Origin: JBBTWO01 sp038062745
GTDB taxonomy: Bacteria > Patescibacteriota > Microgenomatia > UBA8517
DNA length: 49,795 nt
Assembly: GCA_038062745.1 (NCBI GenBank)
Contig: JBBTWO010000019.1
Location: 1 to 49,795 of the forward strand
Reading direction: 5' to 3'
Part shown: piece by piece, positions 25,901 through 33,123 of the stretch
How the letters are laid out: every line of letters starts with the position of its first letter
Numbering within the stretch: position 1 is the stretch's first letter
Notes under the pieces: model-generated
Databases searched by the model: none
Told to the model about the DNA's origin: nothing
Seen by the model: only the letters and a program-made list of their open reading frames with translations
Position numbers and translations under genes: made by a program

Positions 25901-27095
25901 TATCTGCAGCCAAACTAGCACTACTGTTAACAAAAACAACTGATCCTTCTGTAAAGCCAGTGTTAACACTACCTGCAAAAGAGCCAGTTATCTCACCATC
26001 CACTTCCAGGTTTCCCTCTATATACAAATCATCGTCAGAAGCAACTGCTGAGGAAGCTGTGGTAATTGAATCTCCAATAATGTTGTAGGCAGCGTCACTC
26101 CCACTTCCTCCAATATTTAATGTTGCAGCATCTGAAAAAATAATGTCTCCACCTGCTGGAGTTAAAGTTAAATCTCCTGTTATTGCAAAGGCAGTGGAGG
26201 CTCCATCAAAAACAATACTGGTATCAGCAATTAAAATATCACTATTAATATCAATGGTGCCAGCAATTGTTAAGGTACTACCCGATTCATAGGTATCTGT
26301 AGCATTGCTTCGCAAAAATGCTGCTGAATCCAAACTATCAATTTTGTCTACATCCAAGGTTGAGTCCAAATCAGTCAGTGCTTTCCAGACAGGAGTTCCA
26401 CTTCCTGCACTTACCAATACTTGATCAGTACTCCCTGCAGCAGTAGTTGCCAAATCAGCATCTGTTGAGTAGATAATGCCTCCTGCTGTTAAATCAAGAC
26501 CACCAACAAAATTTAACTGACTGGCAGTAGAAGTTAGGGCAACACCATCAATAGTAATGTCAGTTAAATTAGAAATACCACTAACTGTAATATTAGGGGT
26601 AGTAATTCCCTGTAAGAAATTAACCCCAGCCCTGAATACTGTATCAACGTTAATACCAAAGGTTGGATTCTCCAGTGCTTGGGCTGCAAGCACGGACGGA
26701 CCACTTTTGGATGTCTTTGATATCTTTTGACTGTATTGGCTAGGTAGTAAGAATTTTACCGCAATGACTGCAACTAAAATTGCGGTAAAAACTTTGGCAT
26801 ATCTGGTTATCAGTTTTTTATTTGCCAATGGCATTTGGTCATACAGATTTGGATAACCAATAAATTCTACTTCGGCTGCTGGTTGAATAGGATTGGCAGG
26901 GATAGTAGTAGAAAGGTGAGGTGCCTTGACTATAAATTTCTCCAAGTCTTTCAATAAATATCTTCTATGTCCTCCCTCACTTCTTGTTGGGGAGAGTTTG
27001 CCAGAAGTGTCCCAACGTCTGAGGGTCTTGGTTGAGACACCAAGTAAGTCAGCAGCTTCGGCAATATTATATGTTTTTTTCCTGGGCAGTTGCAT
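22902..27095 (-). CDS. MerR-type DNA-binding head fused through one membrane helix to a giant tail-fibre/beta-helix ectodomain
   Basis: 1397 residues. Residues 7-56 are a MerR/excisionase-type helix-turn-helix (YNIAEAADLLGVSTKTLRRW, then GKLSPTRSEGGHRRY). A linker leads to one membrane helix at about 100-116 (FTAILVAVIAVKFLL). Residues about 140-580 have phage-tail-fibre-like repeats (VDKIDSLDSAAFLRSNATDT; NTPSYTLDVAGT; STYDLGTNTRTWETLYVDNI). A pectate-lyase/NosD-like beta-helix (GGEVFLPEGTYTC, TTIRGAGKGSKI, many ITGNTI/VSGNTV rungs) spans about 598-935. A short coiled coil is near 1185-1225, with further beta-rich domains to the end. The architecture predicts a cytoplasmic DNA-binding head and an outside sensor or adhesin. 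A large dyad lies directly upstream. Confidence 0.88.
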   Translation of the reverse strand: MQLPRKKTYNIAEAADLLGVSTKTLRRWDTSGKLSPTRSEGGHRRYLLKDLEKFIVKAPHLSTTIPANPIQPAAEVEFIGYPNLYDQMPLANKKLITRYAKVFTAILVAVIAVKFLLPSQYSQKISKTSKSGPSVLAAQALENPTFGINVDTVFRAGVNFLQGITTPNITVSGISNLTDITIDGVALTSTASQLNFVGGLDLTAGGIIYSTDADLATTAAGSTDQVLVSAGSGTPVWKALTDLDSTLDVDKIDSLDSAAFLRSNATDTYESGSTLTIAGTIDINSDILIADTSIVFDGASTAFAITGDLTLTPAGGDIIFSDAATLNIGGSGSDAAYNIIGDSITTASSAVASDDDLYIEGNLEVDGEITGSFAGSVNTGFTEGSVVFVNSSASLAADNTNFFWDDTNNRLGLGDNTPSYTLDVAGTANFTGTVTLGDTTADTITATGYIGSDLTPVTASTYDLGTNTRTWETLYVDNIIATNITTSGSNLNGTTASDFAINTDNATADTESATLTFDRGTPSVNSELRWDATVGRKWISTNASTFAINPLSETGITYSGKAALIVNQVQNQDLITASVSGTTRFKVDIDGEITASGIGRVKIIDGNEYAQTCAGINAAIDDLGSVGGEVFLPEGTYTCAETITIDYNNTTIRGAGKGSKIVVSAWASWSVPGHIINLNGMDHLTFSDFQIDGTLVLAGGQAFDLINGSGVTYSLFDSLYLKKGDRHGIDMTSGTYNKYINSTYDTFSDTSSTGITTTAESNSIISNNVFLSSYNGTSHTNGSYLTITGNTALNSTNNYGIGFDGGVNMIITGNTIYNSRVGIGFGSSPTGNTISGNSIYASGDYGIYAAFGTRYTITGNNIRDNAGAGDYGIYVNASYTTVSGNTVSEHSGAGDIGIWIAGGTDVVVSGNQLENNTSDITDAGTNTSIINSEDGNTVIGGADTSPDTTLELFRATGSDSTFSMTDGDVAHGVTTLANTDAILHIGPISSTVGGTRLTSFADADGQALELKGIQSSDPTDATPAVKIVAAKASGTGIVDLGAAETVFSVANNDDSAAITIFGDGSLVVGNPTGGAKGVGTINAVAVYDDNVILTDYVFDKYYDGTVRPDDLATHGDYQILSIDEASSFAQEYRHLPTIAGRDEWLASGKFSLGALVTDIWETAETNSLYIFELNDQVKNLANLNSPEQDNTQLLADIEDLRNSTDTRLADQENKINQLMADMDILKNQTLIATSSAMVAGVATESGTPNLTTLGDTVVTGKLNVGLLTLDSLSNSIDSIGELNIQKLALGNVKFFDGMIEFDTKGNIVTKEITAEKYTVKGDSAGLGVIPQGAKEIFINSTAVTDSSLIMVTPTTTTPYPLTVTQKVPGEGFKVEMSIWASENVTFDWFIVDHKEIN

Positions 27096-27114
27096 ATAGT
27101 TTTTTAATTAATTT

Positions 27115-27150
27115 AATATTAGACATTTTTAGCTTCAAATGTCTAATATT
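27115..27150. promoter_or_regulatory. Large dyad, likely operator of the MerR-type membrane regulator
   Basis: Perfect inverted repeat with 14-base arms AATATTAGACATTT and AAATGTCTAATATT around an 8-base spacer, in the 153-base region between the divergent regulator and ATPase-operon genes. The core AGACATTT recurs at 27167-27174 as a direct copy, and AATGTCA occurs at 27184-27190 and 27219-27225. Confidence 0.65.
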
Positions 27151-27210
27151 TGTACTATATTAATTAAGACATTTTTCACGATCAATGTCAACCGTGGATT
27201 AGACTGTTGA

Positions 27211-27239
27211 TTGACGGTAATGTCAGAAAGATTTAACAT
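27211..27239 (+). promoter_or_regulatory. Promoter of the ATPase operon
   Basis: TTGACG at 27211-27216 and TAACAT at 27234-27239, spaced 17 bases. RNA should begin near 27246, three bases before the ATG at 27249. An AATGTCA half-site (27219-27225) lies in the spacer, so binding of the divergent regulator could control the operon. Confidence 0.6.
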
Positions 27240-27248
27240 TAAAGAATA

Positions 27249-28037
27249 ATGAAAAATTATCTGCCTAGATTATTTATTTTATTAGCCATAATATTTATTT
27301 ATGCTAGTGGTAATGTATCTACTGTTTATTCTCAAGACCAAGCTATATTTCCAGGACTTGGTGCTTCTCTTGAGATATCTGGTGACAATATCACCGACGG
27401 TAATGTAATTTGCTCAAACGACGAACAAGGTTACGCGCTGTGTAGTAAAGAATATGATCCTTCAATGTTTGGCGTAGTTAACTTAGTTCCTGCAGCAGCT
27501 TTTGAAAGCACTGCCCAAGGTTACTATATAGTTGTTCATGATAGTAACGCCAATGTAAAAGTTACTTCAGTCAATGGAAATATAAAGTCTGGAGATATAA
27601 TTACTACATCAAAGACCATCGGAGTAGGTCAAAAAGCATCAAGAAATGGTTATGTTTTGGGAACCGCCTTAACAGAATATAATTCTGATGACACAAATGC
27701 AGTTGGAGAAGTGGTGGTTTCCATTAACATTCATCCAACAGTTGATTTGTCAGATGCCAAAGCCAACCTGTGGCAGGTAATAAAGGAGGGCTTTAGTGTT
27801 CCAGTCTGGGGACCACTTACTTCCTTGAGGTATATCCTGGCAGCCTTCATGATTGTCATTTCTTTCATATTAGGATTTATCTACTTTGGCAGAGTTGTTA
27901 AGACTGGAGTTGAGGCACTGGGACGCAATCCATTAGCAGGAAGAATGATACAGTTAACAGTAGTATTCAATATTTTGTTAACTATTGTTATAGTTTTGGT
28001 AGGCTTGGGAATTGCTTACCTAATTCTAATTTTGTAA
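27249..28037 (+). CDS. Secreted-domain protein with C-terminal subunit-c-like membrane hairpin
   Basis: 262 residues. A signal peptide (LFILLAIIFIYASG, likely cut after VYS near residue 29) is followed by about 150 extracytoplasmic residues resembling C-terminal domains of tail-fibre proteins (SGDIITTSKTIGVGQKASRNGYVLGTAL). The last 70 residues form two membrane helices joined by a polar loop with ALGRNPLAG. The loop should face the cytoplasm and resembles the R-(Q/N)-P loop of ATP synthase subunit c, and the second helix ends VGLGIAYLI like c. Neither helix has an Asp or Glu, so the ion-binding carboxylate is missing. It is the first gene of an operon with gpmI and F1-like genes. Its role is unknown. 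Confidence 0.6.
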   Translation: MKNYLPRLFILLAIIFIYASGNVSTVYSQDQAIFPGLGASLEISGDNITDGNVICSNDEQGYALCSKEYDPSMFGVVNLVPAAAFESTAQGYYIVVHDSNANVKVTSVNGNIKSGDIITTSKTIGVGQKASRNGYVLGTALTEYNSDDTNAVGEVVVSINIHPTVDLSDAKANLWQVIKEGFSVPVWGPLTSLRYILAAFMIVISFILGFIYFGRVVKTGVEALGRNPLAGRMIQLTVVFNILLTIVIVLVGLGIAYLILIL

Positions 28038-28041
28038 TTTT

Positions 28042-29763
28042 ATGTTCAACTTTTTTTCTCTATTTAAAAAAAACTACAACTTTAAAAATGTAGGCATAAA
28101 CCCGGTAGTCCTTTTGGTTCTAGATGGTTGGGGATTAGCTCCAGCTTCTGCAGGCAACCCAATACCCATGGCCAAGACACCCAACATGAATTCTTTGATG
28201 GGGCAATATCCCCACACTGAACTAATTGCCTCTGGTGAATCAGTTGGTCTGCCGGCAAACGAAGTAGGCAACACTGAAGTAGGCCACTTAAATTTAGGAG
28301 CAGGTAGAACCATCTATCAGGATTTGAAACGCATCAATATTGCAATTGAAAACGGCAGATTTTTTGATAATGAAGCTTTTGTAAATGCAGTCAAACATGT
28401 CAAACAAAATGCATCAAACCTACACATAATAGGTCTTGTTTCCTCGGGTAACGTCCATTCTTCACTGAGTCACTTTTTTGCTTTGCATAAATTTTGTCAA
28501 AAATATGCCATTAAAAATCTTTACCTGCATTTGTTTACCGATGGTCGTGATGCGCCACCAAAAGAGGCGCTTGATATTGTCGGCAAGATTGAGGGGGAAT
28601 TAAAAACTTCTGGATTTGGAACTATCGCCAGCGTTAGTGGCAGATATTATGCCATGGATCGTGACAGGCGATGGGATCGCACTAAATTGGCATACGAGGC
28701 TATTGTTTCAGGTCTTGGTCCAACAGCTTCTTCAGCACTTGATGCCATTAAAGGCTCATATGATAACGGTAAAACTGACGAGTTTGTTGTTCCAACTGTA
28801 ATAACAAAAGATGGTAAGCCAGTTGCAACTTTAAATGATAATGATGCAGCCATCTTTTTTAACTTCAGAATTGACCGGCCAAGACAATTAACCATGGCAA
28901 TTACCGCTTCGGACTTTAAGCAAATTGCTTCTTCCTGGGAATTCGATCCATATGCAGTTAAATATGACTTTAAAGAAGGCAGGGATGAGAAGAAATTGGT
29001 TCTGGCCGATCCTTTTGATAGGCAAAAGATTGTCAAAAATCTGTTTTTTGTCACCATGACTGAATATCAAAAAAGTTTGACCGTATCAGCGATTGCCTTT
29101 CCACCAGAAATTGTTGACCAAAGCCTACCCCAGATACTTTCTGACAAGGGCGTCAAGCAAATGCATATGTCAGAAAGTGAAAAGGAGCGATTTGTGACTT
29201 ATTATTTTAATGGTCTGCGGGAAGGATTATTGCCCAATGAAGAGAAACTCATTGTCCCGTCTCCCAAAGTTGCTACCTATGACAAAAACCCTCAAATGAG
29301 TGTGTTTGCCTTAGTTGAGAAGTTTAAGGAAACCATTTCAAAAAATATTTACAAGTTTTTCATTGTAAATTTTGCTAACCCCGACATGGTGGCGCACACT
29401 GGCAATTTGGCTGCCACAATTGCCGCTTTGCAAGCCACAGATATGGCAGTTGGGGAGGTAGTTAAAGCAGTTTTGGGAGTTGGGGGAACACTGTTGATTA
29501 CTGCAGACCATGGAAATGCAGAGGAACTATTAACATTTGAAAATACATCCTACTTTTTCACTTCTGCTAAGGGGACCATTAATACTGATCATTCAAACAA
29601 TCCAGTTCCATTAATTATTGTTGCCAAAGACTTGCAAGGCAAGAATATTGGTTTACCCAAAGGGACACTTGCAGATATAGCCCCTACAATACTAAACTTA
29701 ATGGGAATAGCTATTCCTGAAAAAATGACGGGAAGAGATTTATTGCAAGCTTTAAAAATATGA
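28042..29763 (+). CDS. gpmI: 2,3-bisphosphoglycerate-independent phosphoglycerate mutase
   Basis: Interconverts 3- and 2-phosphoglycerate in glycolysis. Metal and substrate motifs are present: LVLDGWG, SSGNVHSSLSH, FTDGRDAPP, SGRYYAMDRDRRWDR, NPDMVAHTGN, ITADHGNAEE and NTDHSNNPVP. The nucleophile motif, GNSEVGH in most members, reads GNTEVGH here, with Thr in place of the phosphorylated Ser. At 573 residues it is longer than usual because of an N-terminal extension of about 20 residues and internal loops. It is four bases downstream of the c-like gene and overlaps atpF by ATGA, so a glycolytic enzyme is embedded in the ATPase operon. Confidence 0.93.
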   Translation: MFNFFSLFKKNYNFKNVGINPVVLLVLDGWGLAPASAGNPIPMAKTPNMNSLMGQYPHTELIASGESVGLPANEVGNTEVGHLNLGAGRTIYQDLKRINIAIENGRFFDNEAFVNAVKHVKQNASNLHIIGLVSSGNVHSSLSHFFALHKFCQKYAIKNLYLHLFTDGRDAPPKEALDIVGKIEGELKTSGFGTIASVSGRYYAMDRDRRWDRTKLAYEAIVSGLGPTASSALDAIKGSYDNGKTDEFVVPTVITKDGKPVATLNDNDAAIFFNFRIDRPRQLTMAITASDFKQIASSWEFDPYAVKYDFKEGRDEKKLVLADPFDRQKIVKNLFFVTMTEYQKSLTVSAIAFPPEIVDQSLPQILSDKGVKQMHMSESEKERFVTYYFNGLREGLLPNEEKLIVPSPKVATYDKNPQMSVFALVEKFKETISKNIYKFFIVNFANPDMVAHTGNLAATIAALQATDMAVGEVVKAVLGVGGTLLITADHGNAEELLTFENTSYFFTSAKGTINTDHSNNPVPLIIVAKDLQGKNIGLPKGTLADIAPTILNLMGIAIPEKMTGRDLLQALKI

Positions 29764-30335
29764 CCAATCTGGCCTTTATCTATATTTTACTATTTTTAAT
29801 TAGCTGCTTTGGGATATATAAATATTTTTGCCTTAGGTCGGTATACCTATCCCTCAAGGCAAAAGAAAACAAATTGAAAGATGCTGATTATGTCAGACGA
29901 AGGGCTGAAAAAATCCTCGAGAATGCCAAAAACAAATATGAACAAGTAATTGAAGAGTCCTACAAGAAAGCTCAAGTAATCATTAAAGACGCCAAGGTTT
30001 TTAATGATGACACCAAGCAACAGGTTTTGGCAGAACTTGGCAAGTCTATTCAAACAATAACTGCCGAAATCAAACAAGAAACGCTGGAGGAAGTGGAAGT
30101 ACAAAAGCAAGCTACCCAAAGACTGGTTGAATCAGATTATGACCAAGTTAAAGTTGATGTAGAGCGATATAAAAAGGAACAGTTTGCAGCAATAGATAAG
30201 CAGGTTGCTGATAAAGTTGCAATGTTAGTTAACCAAATTACCAAAGAAGTATTGGGTCATGGCATTGCCATTAAGGATCAGGAAGAGTTAGTCATCAAAT
30301 CACTAGAAAATGCAAGAAAACAATCCATTCTCTAA
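29760..30335 (+). CDS. atpF: ATP synthase b-like subunit
   Basis: Peripheral stalk subunit: one N-terminal membrane helix (FIYILLFLISCFGIYKYF) and a long charged helix (about residues 30-165) with heptad-like repeats that would form the stator coiled coil. Length 191 is near the family norm. Sequence identity to typical b is not obvious, but topology, size and position directly before the delta gene support the call. It overlaps gpmI (ATGA) and atpH (26 bases). Confidence 0.75.
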   Translation: MTNLAFIYILLFLISCFGIYKYFCLRSVYLSLKAKENKLKDADYVRRRAEKILENAKNKYEQVIEESYKKAQVIIKDAKVFNDDTKQQVLAELGKSIQTITAEIKQETLEEVEVQKQATQRLVESDYDQVKVDVERYKKEQFAAIDKQVADKVAMLVNQITKEVLGHGIAIKDQEELVIKSLENARKQSIL

Positions 30336-30759
30336 TATTGTCTCGCAAATCCAATCCAGAGATGACCAAAATTTACTACTGGATGAATTGTCGGCTCTCA
30401 AAAACAGTCTTTTTCAGATTAAGCAAAATACTTTTGACCAAGTTTTAACAACCAAAGTCAGACAAAAAATATCGGCAGAGTTGGAAAAAATTCTAACTGC
30501 CAGCAGCGATAGGGCTGGCTTGCTTGACCAGCTGACAAAGCAAGTTCAAGACTTAAAAACACTTGATTTAACCCTCTCGTTTGAGCCAACTGTCGAAACA
30601 CGGCAAAAAATATTCACTTGGGTAAAGACAAATATGGGTGAGGGTGTGGTAATTAACTTAAAATTTGACCCTACAATTATTGGTGGAGCCCAAATTGCCT
30701 TTAACGGCAAGTATGTTGATTTAAGTTTAAAAAAGATAATAGATACAATAAAAAGATGA
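30310..30759 (+). CDS. atpH: ATP synthase delta-like subunit
   Basis: Stator protein linking the b stalk to the top of alpha. The C-terminal signature VVINLKFDPTIIGGAQIAFNGKYVDLSLKKII (seen as DPTIIGGAQI and GKYVDLSLKKI) is characteristic of delta/OSCP. The N-terminal helical domain appears shortened: 149 residues against the usual 175-185. Overlaps atpF by 26 bases and atpA by four. Confidence 0.8.
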   Translation: MQENNPFSNIVSQIQSRDDQNLLLDELSALKNSLFQIKQNTFDQVLTTKVRQKISAELEKILTASSDRAGLLDQLTKQVQDLKTLDLTLSFEPTVETRQKIFTWVKTNMGEGVVINLKFDPTIIGGAQIAFNGKYVDLSLKKIIDTIKR

Positions 30760-32240
30760 AAGACTACAAAACTTATTTAGATACTATTGGTGAGATAGGG
30801 GTAGTGGAGGAGATTATCCACGCCATTATTCATGTAAAGGGCCTTCCAGGAACCCAGACACACGAAATAATTGTTTTTGAGGATGGCCAAGTTGGCTATG
30901 CCTTGAGCTTAGCCGAAAACTTTGTAGAAGTTTTGCTTTTGTCGCAAGATGGTATTAAGGTTGGCTCGGCGGCAACCAGAACAAATGAATTTTTGGAAGT
31001 TGAAGTGGGAGATTTTTTACTTGGTAAAAATATTGACCCCTTGGGTGCAAGCAATGATGGGCCAGTTAACCCCACTAATGCTGCCAGCGAGAAACGCAGA
31101 ATTGATATTTCTCCCCCAGGAATACTGGAGCGCGAAGTAATCAATGAAGCACTGGAAACGGGAATTACTTTGGTTGATTTAACAATTCCTCTTGGAAAGG
31201 GTCAGCGGGAATTGGTCATTGGCGACCGCAAAACTGGTAAAACAGCCTTTTTGGAATCACTTGTTGTCCACCAGGCCAGACGGGGGACAGTGTGTATTTA
31301 TGCAACCATGGGCAGGCGAGCTCAGGAAGTAAAACGCTTTGAGCAGTATTTAAGAAATAAAAAAGTTATTGATAATGTCGTAATTGTTTCCACCACTTCT
31401 CCCGAAGCTGCAGGCCTCATTTTTATTACGCCGTACACCGCCATGACTATTGCTGAGTACTTTAGAGATAAGGGAAAGGATGTGTTGGTTATTTTTGATG
31501 ATCTAACCAGTCACGCCAAGTATTATCGGGAGATTTCTTTACTTGCCAGACGATTTCCTGGTAGAAGCTCATATCCAGGGGACATTTTCTACATTCATGC
31601 CAGACTGCTGGAGCGGGGAGGTAAATTTAAAAAAGGCTCAATCACTTGTCTGCCAATTGCCGAGTCAGTTTTAGGAGATTTGTCAGGCTATATTCAAACC
31701 AATCTTATGGCTATGACCGATGGCCACATCTTTTTTGATAGTGATTTCTACAACCAGGGTCGCCGGCCTGCCATCAACCCCTTTTTATCAGTAACCCGTG
31801 TGGGTAGACAAGCACAAACCGATTTGGTAAGAGACTTAAGCCGCGAGATAAGTTCATTCATGGTCTATTACCGAAAGATGCAGGAGTTTATCCATTTTGG
31901 AGCGGAATTAAATGAGCAAGTCCGCCAAACCTTGGCTATGGGGGATCGACTAGTTGCTTTCTTTGATCAGCCATCGGGTGGAGGCATGGGTATAAATATC
32001 AGTATCATTCTAACAGGTTTCCTGTGGGCAAATTTTTGGCGAGATGAAGAAATTCCAACTATGAAAGCCCAAGTTATCAAGTTTTATGATTACTACCACG
32101 CCAATGCTGATTATGCCAAAAAGACGGATCAAATAATTGCCCAGTCACCAGATTTTCAAACCTTGGTAAATACCGTTAAAACTCAAAAAGAATTCTTCAT
32201 GGAATTTTTGTTTGCGAAAGGGGCAAAAGAAAATGGATAA
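30756..32240 (+). CDS. atpA: F1 ATPase alpha subunit
   Basis: Non-catalytic nucleotide-binding subunit of the F1 hexamer. The P-loop GDRKTGKTA is at about residues 158-166. PYTAMTIAEYFRDKGKDVLVIFDDLTSHA and RRFPGRSSYPGDIFYIHARLLER are the conserved core. The arginine finger is retained in SVTRVGRQAQ. ITCLPI, GYIQTNLMAMTDG and FFDSDFYNQGRRPAINP are all in place. The C-terminal helical domain is present; 494 residues is normal. Compared with ordinary alpha chains, several conserved stretches are altered (YATMGRRAQEV instead of the QK-containing form), so it is a diverged member. Confidence 0.93.
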   Translation: MKDYKTYLDTIGEIGVVEEIIHAIIHVKGLPGTQTHEIIVFEDGQVGYALSLAENFVEVLLLSQDGIKVGSAATRTNEFLEVEVGDFLLGKNIDPLGASNDGPVNPTNAASEKRRIDISPPGILEREVINEALETGITLVDLTIPLGKGQRELVIGDRKTGKTAFLESLVVHQARRGTVCIYATMGRRAQEVKRFEQYLRNKKVIDNVVIVSTTSPEAAGLIFITPYTAMTIAEYFRDKGKDVLVIFDDLTSHAKYYREISLLARRFPGRSSYPGDIFYIHARLLERGGKFKKGSITCLPIAESVLGDLSGYIQTNLMAMTDGHIFFDSDFYNQGRRPAINPFLSVTRVGRQAQTDLVRDLSREISSFMVYYRKMQEFIHFGAELNEQVRQTLAMGDRLVAFFDQPSGGGMGINISIILTGFLWANFWRDEEIPTMKAQVIKFYDYYHANADYAKKTDQIIAQSPDFQTLVNTVKTQKEFFMEFLFAKGAKENG

Positions 32241-33123
32241 GAAACAAATAGATAGTCAAATAAATTATTTGGAAACACTGCAAAAACTCACCCAAGCATA
32301 TGCCGAGATTTCTTCGAGCCGCATGATGAAGGTGCGGGGAACGGTTCTTTCAACGCGTGATTTTTTGGAAAACCTGGATGAGATTTTTAAAGAAGTTAGG
32401 GATTCCTATCGATCTGAAGTTGAGAAATTGTCCAAAAAATCGGGCAAAAGTCAAAAGTTAACATTTTTAGCTCATAATGGAAAAACTGTCAGTGTATATC
32501 TTTCTGCCAACACCGGCCTGTATGGCGAGATCATGCAAAAAACATTTAACAAGTTTATGGAAGAAGTGGAAACTAAGGGCACAGAAGCGACAATTGTTGG
32601 CCGACTTGGGCTGTCGCTTTTTTTGTCCCGTCAGCCAAAGATGCCATACACTTACTTTGACTATCCCGATTATGGAGGAGACAAAGCAAAGTTGGCCGAG
32701 ATTGTCAGACACCTGGTGCAGTATGAATCAATCCATGTATTTTTTGGCAAATTCCACAATGTTGTCATCCAAGAACCAGATAGTGTGGACATTAGCGCCC
32801 AGACACCAATTTCAACTCTGTCAGATAAAATTACTCCCAAAAAAGATGTTGTCAAATATATTTTTGAACCTACATTGGAAGAAATATTGATGTTTTTTGA
32901 ATCAGAAATGTTTGGTTCTGTTTTTGAACAGGCAATGAATGAGTCCCAATTGGCCAAATTCTCCTCGAGAATGTTGGCAATGGACAGAGCCTCTCAAAAC
33001 ATTAAAGACAGTATTAGCGGCGTAAAATTTGACGGTTTAAAACTCTCCCATAGACTGTTGAACAGAAAGCAAATAAACTCAGTAAGTGGTCTTTTTGCTA
33101 CTGAATATTCACAAGACATATGA
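32233..33123 (+). CDS. atpG: F1 ATPase gamma-like subunit
   Basis: Central rotor shaft. An N-terminal helix (LETLQKLTQAYAEISSSRMMKVRG) and a C-terminal helix (SSRMLAMDRASQNIKDSI...LNRKQINSVSGLFATEY) match the two long gamma helices, with a Rossmann-like middle (VSVYLSANTGLYGEIMQKTF). The common MVAASK motif is not preserved, so the subunit is diverged. ATG 32233 is chosen: it gives a start right at the helix and an 8-base overlap with atpA. The 3' end overlaps atpD by four bases. Confidence 0.82.
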   Translation: MDKKQIDSQINYLETLQKLTQAYAEISSSRMMKVRGTVLSTRDFLENLDEIFKEVRDSYRSEVEKLSKKSGKSQKLTFLAHNGKTVSVYLSANTGLYGEIMQKTFNKFMEEVETKGTEATIVGRLGLSLFLSRQPKMPYTYFDYPDYGGDKAKLAEIVRHLVQYESIHVFFGKFHNVVIQEPDSVDISAQTPISTLSDKITPKKDVVKYIFEPTLEEILMFFESEMFGSVFEQAMNESQLAKFSSRMLAMDRASQNIKDSISGVKFDGLKLSHRLLNRKQINSVSGLFATEYSQDI

